Shown here in pieces: positions 24,618 through 35,288 of a stretch of DNA of 64,000 nucleotides; positions within the stretch are counted from its first letter, which is position 1; every line of letters starts with the position of its first letter. The stretch is from contig NC_082683.1 in NCBI RefSeq assembly GCF_949987515.2, positions 126,938,582 through 127,002,581 of the forward strand. Reading direction: 5' to 3'. The translations under genes were made by a program, and so were the position numbers. The notes beneath the pieces are model-generated. The model had not been told where the DNA came from. It made no database searches and saw only the letters and a list, made by a program, of their open reading frames with translations. The stretch comes from Delphinus delphis. Lineage: Eukaryota > Chordata > Mammalia > Artiodactyla > Delphinidae.

Positions 24618-27035
24618 ATAAGTAGCATCACGCTAAAAGACGTGAAGCAGAATGATGATATGAATGTGCAGTACTCCTTACTAAGATACTGGCCAAGGAA
24701 GCCATAACTCCTAGCCTGTGTGAACAAGGGAACCAAATCTAGTGTGGTCTGGTCAAGTTTATGTACTTTCCCTGATCCTTAAACTCAGCAGTTCTCACAT
24801 CCAGGGAAGGTTTTTTTCTTTCAGGGCTAGTGGGTGAGGTCAGGTACTATGGGGAAAGTGATTAATTCCTGGGCTTCACCCTTCATTTTTGATCTAGTGA
24901 TCAGAAATGAAACCTAATCATGGTAATCTGTTTTATTTTGATTTGTAATCCATTCAAGTTATCTTGATGTTCACTGCTGTTTAAGAGCAGTTGCTCTAAT
25001 GCATGTTTCAGGGCAAAACAGATTAGGTTTGGCTTTGGTTTAAGTGACTCAATAAAGATGACTTACAGTGATTTACCACTTGATTTCTAGGGCTGTTTGC
25101 TTACTTCTACTAAGAGCTACAAGGTGCACTGCCTTAACCTAAGAAAGGTTCTCTTAAACAGAAAAGTATACTTTTGGGCCTATATTTTTCTCCCCAGCTG
25201 TGCTTTCTTCCAGGAAGATCAAGTTTTGCTGCTAAATGAGTATGTGTGCAAAAATACTCTCTGAGAAGAAGCTTATGCTTATGCTCCATATATATCAGCT
25301 TATTTGTCCCTGTGGCCACCTTTTACAGTCGTCATATTCCATACTTTGCTGATTAAGAAATATACAAATGAAATCACTTTCTTAAGGTCATTCAGCTGAG
25401 TTTATATATGCTGGAGCTGAGTTTCAAAACAGCTCTGTCTGACTCTAAATCATTCTCCTTGGATTCTTCCCTCTTTGTCTTCATTTTCTCTCCTGCCCTA
25501 TTCCCTGTCCAAGTCTTGAACCCCATAATATTAACCACAAACATAGGACTGAAGACGCTGTCAACCTTGGTGTTAGGTAGATTTCTAAACAGACTTTCTG
25601 CTCATATATGAGTGTTTGGAATAATTTATTGATTTAATGCATACTAAAAAGACCAACAAGATTGTTGTTTGGTAACCTCAAGTTTCATTATAGAGATTAT
25701 GCATAAATGTTGTCTAATCCTTATTCATTCATTTCATGCTTATCTAATAGTATGCTTCTGAGACCAATTCTGACATGTGTAATAATATGCAATCTATTTT
25801 TATAAATGAAATATTATTATTCAATGGTAGTAATAACTAAGACATCATAGTAAATGCCTCTAATAATAATAAACAAAACTGTCATCTTCCTAAAATAGTA
25901 TAAGATAATCACTTTTAACCAATCCCCTGCCACCTGGAAACCCCTATTGTAACCATCATCATCATCATCATTGTAAAGATTAAACACCTTCCTCGTCTTC
26001 ACTTTATAAGTCATCCTGTAACATCCTTCCTCTGAGCTTCATACCACTGTTGAGTTTGAAGTCTCCCTGTTCAAGAAAAGTTTGCTTCTCACACAATAAA
26101 GTATTGACATCAAGCAAAGCTCTCTGAATTTTATTTCAACAGTAGATAATGGGTACAGTGATAATTCAGATGTCAAAATAAATGGGTGTGTCTTTGAGAC
26201 TAAGTAATTCCTTGGAAAGAAAGAAAAAATCACTTTACTATAAAACAGGGATCATACAACAACTTTAACTTTTTAAAATGTTTTTCAATTGAGACATAGT
26301 TGATTAACTTTAACTTTTATCACACCAGAAAATGCTAAGTTTTGTGCTTTAAAGGGGTTCATTTTGTTCTCTAATGAGAGATCAAAGAACATTTGATCCC
26401 CCAGCACCTTCAGAAGTCAAGCCAACAAAACTAGTTCACAAACAAAGTTTCATATAAACAAATGGAGCTAATCTTCAGACCAATTTAATTAATCTATAGA
26501 TAAAATCCACAGTAATCATAACTATACCATTTTTCTTATTATATGTAACATTTTCATAAACTTATACTTTCTAAAGCAATTTCAAAACTCTTTATTATAA
26601 CTTCTTCCTAATTGCTTCTGTATTACTTATGGATCAATAAGTGATGGGTCTCCTCCTCTTGATGATATTCTGGGGTTGCAAGAGATAGTGAAATTAAAGA
26701 ATACTTATTTTAAAACTTACTGGAAATATCCTAAATTTTACAGATGCACCACTGTTGTCAGTCATTTAGGAGTAGAACTGGAAAAGTTGCAACAAAGGAG
26801 CTCACTCAGATGTAAGCTACATGAGGGAATGTATCTCTAATGCTTAGAACATTACTGGGCTCACAGTAGGCACTCATTTACTAGATTAATGAATGAAAAG
26901 TACATATTAATATAGTTTAAGATACAGATGAAAGATATCATGTGCATTCCCCATGGTTATAAATTCCAACCAGATCCATGAACCTTATCTATTTGCTATT
27001 TTGCCTATTTAATATGTCATCCAACTCGGCACACT
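24618..27035. other. Intergenic DNA, no gene
   Basis: AT-rich. It has a short (ATC)n run near 25958-25972, a possible L1 tail fragment at 26270-26310, and a MIR-like tail near 26840-26900. Nothing else is supported. Confidence 0.4.
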
Positions 27036-27036
27036 G

Positions 27037-27133
27037 GCAATGTGTGTGTATGTGTGTGTATGTGTTTGCCATGTGTGTACGTGTACGTGTGTGCTGTGTG
27101 TGTGTGTGCATGTGCGTGTATGTGTGTGTGTAT
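27037..27133. repeat. Imperfect TG/TATG microsatellite
   Basis: Alternating purine-pyrimidine DNA, mainly TG with TATG and TACG variants. It produces a spurious Cys/Val-rich open frame. Confidence 0.95.
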
Positions 27134-28599
27134 TATAGTGAAGTTAACTATGTGTCTGCCTCCTCTGCTAGGCTCTGCACTCTGTCTTATAAATCTTTAT
27201 ATCATCAGCATCTAGCTCAGTTCCTGACATGTGGTAAGAATTATGAAATATTTGTTGAACTCGTCAGCTAAGATTTGAATAAATCAATTAACATCTTTCA
27301 CATTTTTTGTCTCAAAATAAAATAAGTGGGTTGATCTATAGGTGATTCTCAGTGGCAGCAGTACTTCTACATAGGATCACCTGGAAATGTATGGAGACAG
27401 GTTTTTTGTTTTCCTAATGCCAGAGATGTATCACTGGCATTTATTGACTGAGTACCAGGCAAGCTAAATACACTGCAATCACTAAGATAGTCCCACGCAT
27501 TGAAGAACTGGCCTGCCCAAAATGTCATAGTGAGGCCATTCAGAATTTTAATCCTTAATGTCCTTTCAAACTCTAAAATTCTATAATTCTAAGTGGAAAG
27601 TAAATTTTGAAAATTGTTTTAAAATGCAGGCATGAGTATCAAGGTAACATCAGTTAATAAGGTTCCTGTTTTGCTTCCTATTTGCCTTTAGGTATGTTCC
27701 TAGCTGGCGTATTTCTCTCAAGTACAGTATATGGACTCTATGAGTGAAATGGCCAGCTTTTCTGGTGTGAACCTCAAACTCATGTCCTTGTTCCTCATGG
27801 ATCCAAAACCAGCCTGGGAAATCTTTTTGGCCCTTGTACATCAACCCAGTTCCAGCTGAGAGAATCTGGGAAACGGAACAGGGCCAAAAGGCTCTCTTAT
27901 TCTCCCAACCCCCCCCCCCAAAATTTATCAAAGCCACCAAGACAAGGAATCTCCCTCTAATGAGTCATAAAAGTGATGATCCTTATTCCTCAAGCCTCCT
28001 GCTCTAGATGGAAGGCTGGTGGTAATTGCTGACATTTTCCTGGTGACTTACGGTTATTTGTAACTTGTGCAACTGATGGAAACTCAGAGATGCACGGTAA
28101 GCTCTTTTTTATTTAGTTTCTTTCATAACAACCCTTTGATTTTCCTGCTCCTGGGGTAATATTAACAGTGTGAGTAACAACAAACTTGCCCTTTTGTAAA
28201 AGAACACCAGGTAGAGGAATGACTCAGTGTCTGTGGTTAGATCCAACTTTCAAGCCTATGTTTCTCAACAGTGCATCCAAGGGTCAAAAATCTGTGCAAA
28301 TCACAGCCAAACTTTGTCATGGACTCCTGTTCTAATTTTTACCTATTTGTTAGCTCCCAGATGAAATGTAATCTTTTATTACCTAAGTTCTAGAACATTT
28401 TGGTTTTATTATTTTCCTGATCAAAAATTTTAGTTCAGTTTTATTTTTTAAAATTTTATTTATTTATATATTCATTCATTCATTTCCTTAGTCTTAGCTC
28501 TTTCATCCATTCACGTATAATTACCCCCCAAGGTAAAATATGTATACAACTTGGTATATATCCATTCACATTTTTCTCCCAAATTAAAATCTATTACAG
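27134..28599. other. Left flank of the NUMT, no gene
   Basis: No recognised gene. A C-run lies at 27909-27919. The A/T-rich stretch at 28440-28480 may be an eroded retroposon tail. The mitochondrial similarity begins somewhere between about 28560 and 28660. Confidence 0.4.
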
Positions 28600-29109
28600 A
28601 TTATATCAATCCTTATCACCACGTTTCTCATAGCCATTATCTTTCCTTAATTACCAAGTTCTGAGAAACCAATAAGTCGTTTGGGTTATACCCCTCTTCT
28701 CGCTCCAGGCCCAAAATATGTGAAGTTTCTAATGGAAAACTATAGCTAGCATATGGTTCTTACTTCAGGATCATTCCACTTAAAATTGTCCATCCATTCC
28801 CTTAGATAAGACATCTCGATGGACTAATGACTAATTATCCCAGGCTCCCATGTAACTGTGGTGTCATGCATTTGGTATCTTTTTTAATTTGAGGGGATGC
28901 TGTGACTCAGCTATGACCATCAAAGGCCTTAACACAGTCAAGCAATTTGTAGCTGAGCTTAAATTGAACGTTAATTACCTACATCATAACCATAGGGGTT
29001 AGTCAATTCTTGTAGGATGTAAAAATTGTAATTATAAACTTGCACACATATTATCATCAAACAAAATTATCTTAGCAAGCCCTCTTAACCTTTAGCTGTA
29101 CATATGGTA
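28600..29109 (+). pseudogene. NUMT control region (D-loop), first part
   Basis: 'cctcttctcgctccaggccc', 'gacatctcgatggactaatg', 'catttggtatcttttttaat' and 'gactcagctatgaccatcaa' match the conserved central domain of mammalian control regions and the part following it. It is interrupted at 29110 by a transposon. The start is approximate. Confidence 0.85.
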
Positions 29110-29517
29110 CAGGTATCCACCCTGCTTCTCGAAAGTTTGTTTTATGCCACTTTGCCTTTACAAAAGACCTACAAAAGTACCTGTTGTCACTAACCAAAAG
29201 AAATACAAAGAAGATTTTCACTTTTATAAAAAAAGACAGGAAGTGAAAATAGCGTTCAGCGTTTGTTTTGCAGGAGCCCTTAGAGAGGCAGCACGCACCC
29301 CAAGCAGGGAGAGTGGCACTGGCAAGCTCCTTCCCTGGGAACTATACTCAGCATCTCAGCATCAAGCCACCATAGCTCTGAACTGTGTCTGTGAGCATCT
29401 ACACTTCATCTCTATTTATTTTGTGCATCCATTAGCAAGGTAATTGCTTCTTCCCTTTAAGCCACTGGCTTATGAAAGATTTCATAGGAATGCTCTATTT
29501 CTGAATAAGGGGACCTG
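29110..29517. mobile_element. Non-autonomous DNA transposon with TA target duplication
   Basis: About 408 bases between TA dinucleotides (29108-29109 and 29518-29519). The ends are inverted: CAGGTATCC at the left and GG..ACCTG at the right (complement CAGGTCCC). Control-region sequence lies on both sides. TA duplication and CAGG-type ends fit the Tc1/mariner-pogo group. The interior ('gcatccattagcaaggtaat', 'tatgaaagatttcataggaa') looks like a repeat I have seen in other mammals but cannot name. The open frame at 29144-29443 lies in it and shows no transposase. Confidence 0.6.
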
Positions 29518-29519
29518 TA

Positions 29520-29866
29520 TAAGTTTATCTTGCCAAACCCCCAAAACAAAACTCTATAACAACTCATACAAAGCCTAAATAATGTTAATTATTCCATAAT
29601 TTATAGCATATTTTCAGTTATAATCATATTTTCAGTTATAATCATATTTTCAGTTATAAAACCAGTTATAATCTCAACCAAACATATTCTAGCCTAACTC
29701 CTAATTAAATGAAATTTTAAAATGCTAAAATATTTCTAAAAGTTAAACTTAATGGGCTAGAATTTTTTTTCTTCTCTAATAGGTTTAACATGACCCCTCC
29801 CAATACTGACACAGCATTTAAAATTTCAAGATTTTTATGGAAAGGAATTTCTTTAGATCTGATTTA
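29520..29866 (+). pseudogene. NUMT control region, second part
   Basis: It continues to the tRNA-Phe remnant, with 'ttgccaaacccccaaaacaa' matching the CSB2/CSB3-type segment of the control region. It contains the 18-bp triplication at 29607-29660. Confidence 0.7.
29607..29660. repeat. 18-bp tandem triplication
   Basis: Three copies of 'catattttcagttataat' at 29607-29624, 29625-29642 and 29643-29660, the last differing at its final base. Confidence 0.95.
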
Positions 29867-29937
29867 GTTAATGTAGCTTAACAATTAAAACAAGGCACCG
29901 AAAAATGCCTAGATGAGTTTATAAAACTTCATTAACA
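29867..29937 (+). pseudogene. MT-TF: NUMT tRNA-Phe remnant
   Basis: 'gttaatgtagcttaacaatt' and 'caaggcaccgaaaaatgcct', then 'agatgagt', are the tRNA-Phe sequence with the anticodon arm recognisable. It is a decayed copy of a mitochondrial tRNA and not expected to function in the nucleus. Confidence 0.93.
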
Positions 29938-31079
29938 CACAGGACTGGTCCTAGTCTTTCTATTAATTTTTAATAAAATTACACATGCAAGTATCTGCAT
30001 CCCCTTGAGAATGCTCTCCAGATCAGTAAAAATTAAAAGGAGCAGGAATCAAGCACAATAATAAACAGTTCATAACGCCTTGCCTAACCACGCCCCCACG
30101 GGAGACGTCTGTAATCAAAATTAGGCTATAACGGAAAGTTTGACTGTTATATTAACTTAATGTCAGGGTTTGTAAATTTCGTGCTCGCTACCACAGTCAT
30201 GCAATTAACCCAAATTTTTAAAAATTTGTCATAAAGCATGTTTAAGATAATTTAATGCTAGTTAAGTTTTAATTAAAACGCTCCAACTAAAATTAAAACA
30301 ACCTACAGGGGCTTCCCTGGTGGTGCAGTGGTTGAGAGTCCGCCTGCCGATGCAGGGGACACGGATTCGTGCCCTGGTCCGGGTGGATCCCACATGCCGC
30401 AGAGCGGCTGGACCCGTAAGCCATGGCCGCTGAGCCTGCGCGTCCGGAGCCTGTGCTCTGCAACGGGAGGGGCCACAACAGTGAGAGGCCCGCGTACCAC
30501 AAAAAAAAAAAAAAAAACCAACAACCTACAAAAGTGACTTTAATATTTCTGGTTACACAATAGCTAAGATTCAAGCTAGGATTAGATACCCCATTATGCT
30601 TAGACCTAAACTCAAGTAATTAATACAACAAATCTCTTGCCACAGTACTACTAGCAATAGCCTAAAACTCAAAGGACTTCATAGTGCCTTTTACATTCCT
30701 CTAGAGGAGCCTGTTATAAGTGATAAACCCAGAAAAGCCTCACCACTCCTTGCTGATACAGCCTACATACCACCAGCCTCAGTGAATTACAGTAAGCACA
30801 ACTATCAGCATAAAAACACAGTCAAGGTGTAGCTGATGGGTGAGAAGAAATGGGCTACTTTTTCTACATTCAGAACATTAAAAATTATCTGAAAGCCTTT
30901 ATGAAGCCAAAGACTAAAGGAGAATTTAGTAGTAAATTAAAAATAGCTTAAATGAATCATGGCCATGAAGCATGCACACACCATCCGTCACCCTCCTCAA
31001 ATATTAATTTCATATTTATAATTATCTAACACATGAGACAAGTCAATGTACAAGTAACATACTGGAAAGCGTGCTTGGA
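29938..31079 (+). pseudogene. MT-RNR1: NUMT 12S rRNA remnant (with a SINE)
   Basis: Diagnostic stretches are 'tttaataaaattacacatgc', 'acgggagacgtctgtaatca', 'gaaagtttgactgttatatt', 'aggattagataccccattat', 'ctcaaaggacttcatagtgc', 'gaagaaatgggctac' and 'ccgtcaccctcctcaaata'. A SINE and its 11-base target duplication split it at 30308-30519. The deletion after 'ccgtcacc' and the many substitutions show it is a dead copy. Confidence 0.95.
30308..30519 (+). mobile_element. CHR-type SINE inside the NUMT 12S
   Basis: Short GC-rich dolphin-type copy with an A-tail at 30500-30517. It is flanked by perfect 11-base duplications 'aacaacctaca' at 30297-30307 and 30520-30530. Confidence 0.94.
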
Positions 31080-31080
31080 C

Positions 31081-31151
31081 AAATCAACGTGCAGCTTAAG
31101 TCAAGCATATAGTTTACACCCAGGAGGTTGCATCTTCAAATGACCACTTTG
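31081..31151 (+). pseudogene. MT-TV: NUMT tRNA-Val remnant
   Basis: 'cagcttaagtcaagcatata' and 'gtttacacccaggaggttgc' match tRNA-Val, located between 12S and 16S as in all mammals. The edges are approximate. Confidence 0.85.
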
Positions 31152-32658
31152 AACTAAAGCTAGTCCAAACTTAACTAAACAATTGTATTTAAATTAAAGA
31201 AAACATTTTTTTACAAATAAAAGTATAGGCAATAGAAATCTTAATGGGTGCTCTAAAGTACTATAAGAAAATGATGAAATAAGCATTTAAAGTATTAAAG
31301 AGTAAAGTTTACCCCTTTACCCTTTGCATAATGAATTAAATAGAACAATCTCAGAAGGAAGACTTAAGTCTAATACCCCAAAACCACATGAGCTACTGAG
31401 CAGGCAGTTTAAAGAACACACTCAACTACATGGCAAAATAGTGAGAAGATATATCAGTACAAATGAAAAGCCTACTGAGCCTGGTGATAGCTGGCTATCC
31501 ACAATAGAATTCCAGTTCAACTTTAAATTTACCTAAAAAAAAAAAATAAGTCCTACGTAAAGTTAAATGTTATCCAAAAAGGTACAGCTCTTTAGACATA
31601 AGAAATAACTTTCCTTAGAGAGTAAGTATTAATAAATCCATAGTTGGCTTAAAAGCAGTCTTCGGTTAAGAAAGCATTCAAACTCAACAATTTTAATATC
31701 AGTAATAAAAACTGACTCAGTACTGAATTAATCAACTATAAAAGAAAACTGTTAATAACAGTAACAAGAATTATTTTTTGTAATAAGCTTAGATCAGATA
31801 ACTACTGATACCTAACAATAAATTTAACCTAATAATTAACTATTAAATCAAGTGTTAATTCAACACAAGCATGTGCCTAAGAAGATTTTTAAACATAAAA
31901 GAAACTCTGCTAACATAAACCCTGTCTGTTGACCAAAGACACTACCTCTAGCATTTCTAGTATTACAGGCATTTCCTGCCCAATGAAATATGTTTAACGC
32001 TGCAGTATCCTGACCATGCAAAGGTAACACAATCATTTGTTCTCTAAAGACTTGTATGAAAGGCCACGCAAGAGTTTTACTGTCTCTTACTTTCAATCAG
32101 TGAAATTGACCTTCCTGTAAAAACTAAGGAATAACAAAATAAGATGAGAAGAACCTATGGAGCTTTAATTGATTAATCATCCAAATACAAACATTTTAAC
32201 CAAACTGAGGAATAATAAAAATTTAAATGGATTAATAATTTTGTTTGGGGTGACCACAGAGTATAAAAATAATTTCAGAGTGGTTTAAACTTGGACCAAA
32301 GTAGTCAAAATACATTTTGTCCCTTATTGATCCAAAAATTGATCAACAGAACAAGTTACTCTGGGGATAACTGCAATCCTGTTCAAGAGTTCATATTGAC
32401 AGTAGGGTTTATGACCTCAATGTTGGATTAGGACATCCCAAAGGTGTAACCCCTATTAATGGTTCTTTTGCTCAAAAGATTAGTATCCCACATGACCTTA
32501 GGTCAGACTAGAGTGATCCAGGTCAGTTTCTATCTATTTAATATTTCTTCCAGTATGAAAAGACAAGAGAAATAAGGCCAACTTGACAAAAGTGCCTTCA
32601 ACATAATAAATGATACAATCTAAGTAATTTCTATCAACCCTGACCAAGAACAGGGCTT
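31152..32658 (+). pseudogene. MT-RNR2: NUMT 16S rRNA remnant
   Basis: 'gaactaaagctagtccaaac', 'gtgatagctggctatccaca', 'catgcaaaggtaacacaatc', 'ctggggataactgcaatcct' and 'tatgacctcaatgttggatt' are conserved 16S landmarks in order. The sequence is continuous, without a large insertion, but has many substitutions and small indels. Confidence 0.95.
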
Positions 32659-32733
32659 GTTAAAGTGGAAGAGTTCAGTAACAGCATAAAACTTAAACCT
32701 TTATAACTAGAGGTTTAATTCCTCTTCTTAACA
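32659..32733 (+). pseudogene. MT-TL1: NUMT tRNA-Leu(UUR) remnant
   Basis: 'gttaaagtggaagag', 'cataaaacttaaacctttat' and 'agaggtttaattcctcttct' give a nearly complete tRNA-Leu(UUR) of normal length. Confidence 0.93.
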
Positions 32734-32735
32734 GT

Positions 32736-32907
32736 ATGTTCAGAATTAATCTTCTGTTAATTGTTCCTATTTTACTTGCCATATCATTCCTTTATTAATC
32801 AAACAAAAAGCATTGGGTTATATATAACTTCATAAAGGACCAAATATTGTTGGTCTTCATGGTCTGCTTCAACCCACTGTCAATGTTTTCAAATTATTTA
32901 TCAAAGA
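32736..32907 (+). pseudogene. MT-ND1: NUMT ND1 remnant, segment 1
   Basis: It starts at the expected ATG directly after tRNA-Leu. The 'aaaggaccaaatattgttgg' segment of ND1 is clear. The frame is broken and the segment is cut by an L1 at 32908. Confidence 0.9.
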
Positions 32908-33674
32908 TATAACCTCACACACGTCAGAATGGCTATCATCAAAAAGAAAATAACCAATGTTGGCAATGATGTAAAGAAAAGGAAACACTTGTACACTGTT
33001 GGTGGGAATTCAATTGGTGCAGCCACTATTAAAAACAGTATGTAGGTTCCTCAAAACATTAAAGTAGAACTACATATGATCCAGCAAGTCCACTTCTGAC
33101 TATTTACTGGAGGAAAACAAAAACACTAATTTAAAAAGATATACACACCCCTATGTTCATTGTAGCATTATTTACAGTAAACAACTGCCATTTGGTACAA
33201 AATAAATAGACCTACAGGGTATTATGCTAAAGTGAAATTTTAAAAGAATATTTGGATATTTTTGTTATAAAACTGGTCACTAAAATTAGCTCTTACACAT
33301 TTTTAAATGGCTAGGGATCAGCAGGTGTGTAAATGAATTCATATAATGTTGATTATGGAGGAGTTTTTGCCATTTTTAAATTTGTAAAAGTGATATGAAA
33401 CGTGTTTATAAATAAAAACAGCTACATAGCAAAAAAAGAGGTACAAATTTTCAATTGTAAAAACACGTCATGGGGATGTAATATACAGCATAAGGAATAT
33501 AGTCAATAATATTGTAATAATTTTGTATGGTGACAGATGGTTACTAGACTTACTGTGGTGGTTGTTTCATAATGTGTTTGATTGTCAAATCATTATGTTG
33601 TACACCTGAAAGTAACGTAATATTGTGCATCAACTATACTTCAATTTTAAAAAATGGGAAAGACGGAAAACAGT
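32908..33674 (+). mobile_element. Old L1 3' end inserted in NUMT ND1
   Basis: ORF2 C-terminal region ('tcacacacgtcagaatggct', 'gtacactgttggtgggaatt') is followed by a 3' UTR ending 'ttgtacacctgaaagtaacg', 'actatacttcaattttaaaa'. The flanking 'tatttatcaaaga' (32895-32907) and 'attagtcaaaga' resemble an eroded target duplication. Confidence 0.85.
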
Positions 33675-34165
33675 TATTAGTCAAAGAAATTTTATGACCA
33701 TTAACATCATCAATATGAATTTCACTATGCATACCATATCCACTATTCAACAAATTTAGGTGTATTATTCTTATTATCTGTATCAAGTTTAGCTATTTAT
33801 TCTCTGATCAGGATGAGCTTCAAGTTCAAAATAGCCCTTAATTGGTACACTCTGAGCCATATCACAAACGATGTCATATGAAGTTGTTGCACTAGCGATT
33901 ATTCAATTAACTGTACTACTTATAAATGGATCATTTACGCTATCAACCCAATTATTACTCAGTAATACTTATGACTAATTTTTCCATCGTGACCACCAGC
34001 CATAATATGATTTATTTCTACCCTAGCAGAAACCAACCGAGCCCCTTTGTTATTAACAGAGGGAGAATCAGAATTTGTCTCCGGTTTTAACATCCAATAT
34101 GCAGCAGGCCCCTTTCCCTATCTTTTCCAGCAGGATATGCCAACATTATCATAATAAAAATTTTA
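33675..34165 (+). pseudogene. MT-ND1: NUMT ND1 remnant, segment 2
   Basis: 'gatcaggatgagcttcaagt', 'gcagaaaccaaccgagcccc', 'agagggagaatcagaatttg' and 'gccaacattatcataataaa' are ND1. A stretch of ND1 is missing near 33700, and stops and frameshifts are present. Confidence 0.92.
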
Positions 34166-34340
34166 CCTCTCTCTCCCTCTCTCTCTTTTTCTCTCTTACT
34201 CCTCTTCCTCTTCCTCTTTCTCTTTCTCTGCTATGTGAGGACACAACAAGAAAGCAACCATCTGCAAGCCAAGAAGACAGCTCTCACCAGAGCCCAACCA
34301 CACTGGCACCTTGACCCCAGACTTCCAGCCTCTAGAACTT
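34166..34340 (+). mobile_element. MaLR-like LTR fragment in NUMT ND1
   Basis: After a (TC)n-rich run comes 'ctgctatgtgaggacacaac', then 'accatctgcaagccaagaag' and 'ggcaccttgaccccagactt', and finally 'ccagcctctagaactt'. This is the ordered 3' half of an MLT1/MST-type LTR. It runs directly into a SINE at 34341. Confidence 0.65.
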
Positions 34341-34528
34341 ACACGGGCCTCTCACTTGGCGTGGCCTCTCCCGCTGCAGAGCACAGGCTCTGGACGCGCA
34401 GGCCCAGCGGCCATGGCTCGCGGGCCCAGCCGCTCCGCGGCATGTGGGACCCTCCCGGACCGGGGCACGAACCCGCGTCCCCTGGATCGGCAGGCGGACT
34501 CTCAACCACTGCGCCACCAGGGAAGGCC
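34341..34528 (-). mobile_element. CHR-type SINE, antisense, lacking its A-tail
   Basis: Its head ('ggccttccctggtggcgcag' on the minus strand) ends at 34528. At the other end it stops at 'acacgggcctctcacttgg' with no T-run, so the retroposon tail is missing. No clear target duplication is seen. Confidence 0.88.
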
Positions 34529-34654
34529 TGAATGTGGATCTTGATGTTTGAATATGTTTTAACCTTGCACAATGTCTATACTAACAATGTATGGGTTGTC
34601 TGATAAATAAATATTTAAAAATATTTTTAAAAATTTACCAAAAACTGTTTTCTG
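34529..34654. other. Unassigned DNA between SINE and ND1
   Basis: It has no clear match to ND1 or to a known repeat. Together with the LTR fragment and tail-less SINE it forms one composite insertion in ND1. Confidence 0.4.
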
Positions 34655-35079
34655 AGGAACATTCTGCAATCCCTATATACCAGAAAATTATACAATTATC
34701 TTCATTATCAAAACCCTTCTATTGGGCTTCCCTGGTGGCGCAGTGGTTGAGAGTCCGCCTGCCGATGCAGGGCACGCGGTTCGTGCCCCGGTTTGGGAGG
34801 ATCCCACATGCCGCGGAGCGGCTGGGCCCGTGAGCCATGGCCGCTGAGCCTGCGCGTCCGGAGCCTGTGCTCCGCAACAAGAGAGGCCACAACAGTGAGA
34901 GGCCCGCGTACCGAAAAAAAAAAAACCTTCTATTTTATTTTTATGAACTCAGGCATCTTACCCACAGTTCAGATATGACTAGTTTATGCATCTCTTATGA
35001 AGAAATGTTTACTCTAACACTAGCCTCATGCACATGGCATATGTCAAATACCATTACTATAGCAAGTATTCCACCACAA
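34655..35079 (+). pseudogene. MT-ND1: NUMT ND1 remnant, segments 3 and 4
   Basis: ND1 resumes with 'gaggaacattctgcaatccc' and 'accagaaaattatacaatta'. It is split by a SINE at 34724-34925 and ends with 'gtcaaataccattactatag', 'ttccaccacaaa' just before tRNA-Ile. Confidence 0.9.
34724..34925 (+). mobile_element. CHR-type SINE in NUMT ND1
   Basis: Short GC-rich form with an A-tail. The flanks 'aacccttctatt' (before) and 'aaccttctatt' (after) are the target duplication. Confidence 0.92.
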
Positions 35080-35148
35080 AGAAATATGCCTGATAAAAAA
35101 GTTACTTTGATAGAGTAAATAATACAGGCTTAAACCCTCTTATTTCTA
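35080..35148 (+). pseudogene. MT-TI: NUMT tRNA-Ile remnant
   Basis: 'gaaatatgcctgataaaaaa', 'tactttgatagagtaaataa' and 'accctcttatttcta' match tRNA-Ile. Confidence 0.92.
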
Positions 35149-35219
35149 GACTTTTAGGAACTGAACCTAGTCCTAAGAAATCAAAAATCTCCGTGTTACC
35201 ATATTACATCACACTCTAT
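35149..35219 (-). pseudogene. MT-TQ: NUMT tRNA-Gln remnant
   Basis: On the opposite strand to tRNA-Ile, as in mitochondria: 'ggaactgaacctagtcctaa' and 'ctccgtgttaccatatta'. Confidence 0.88.
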
Positions 35220-35288
35220 AGTAAAATCAGCTAAATAAATCTTCGAGCCAATACCCCCAAAATGTTGGTTTGTATCTTCCTCATACTA
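35220..35288 (+). pseudogene. MT-TM: NUMT tRNA-Met remnant
   Basis: 'agtaaaatcagctaaataaa' and 'aaaatgttggtttgtatctt' match tRNA-Met between tRNA-Gln and ND2. Confidence 0.92.

Noticed and set aside
27037..27133. Cys/Val-rich open frame at 26978-27271
   Set aside because: Produced by the TG microsatellite.
29607..29660. Short direct repeats as a CRISPR-like array
   Set aside because: The copies are directly contiguous with no spacers, in a mammalian NUMT. It is a simple tandem triplication.
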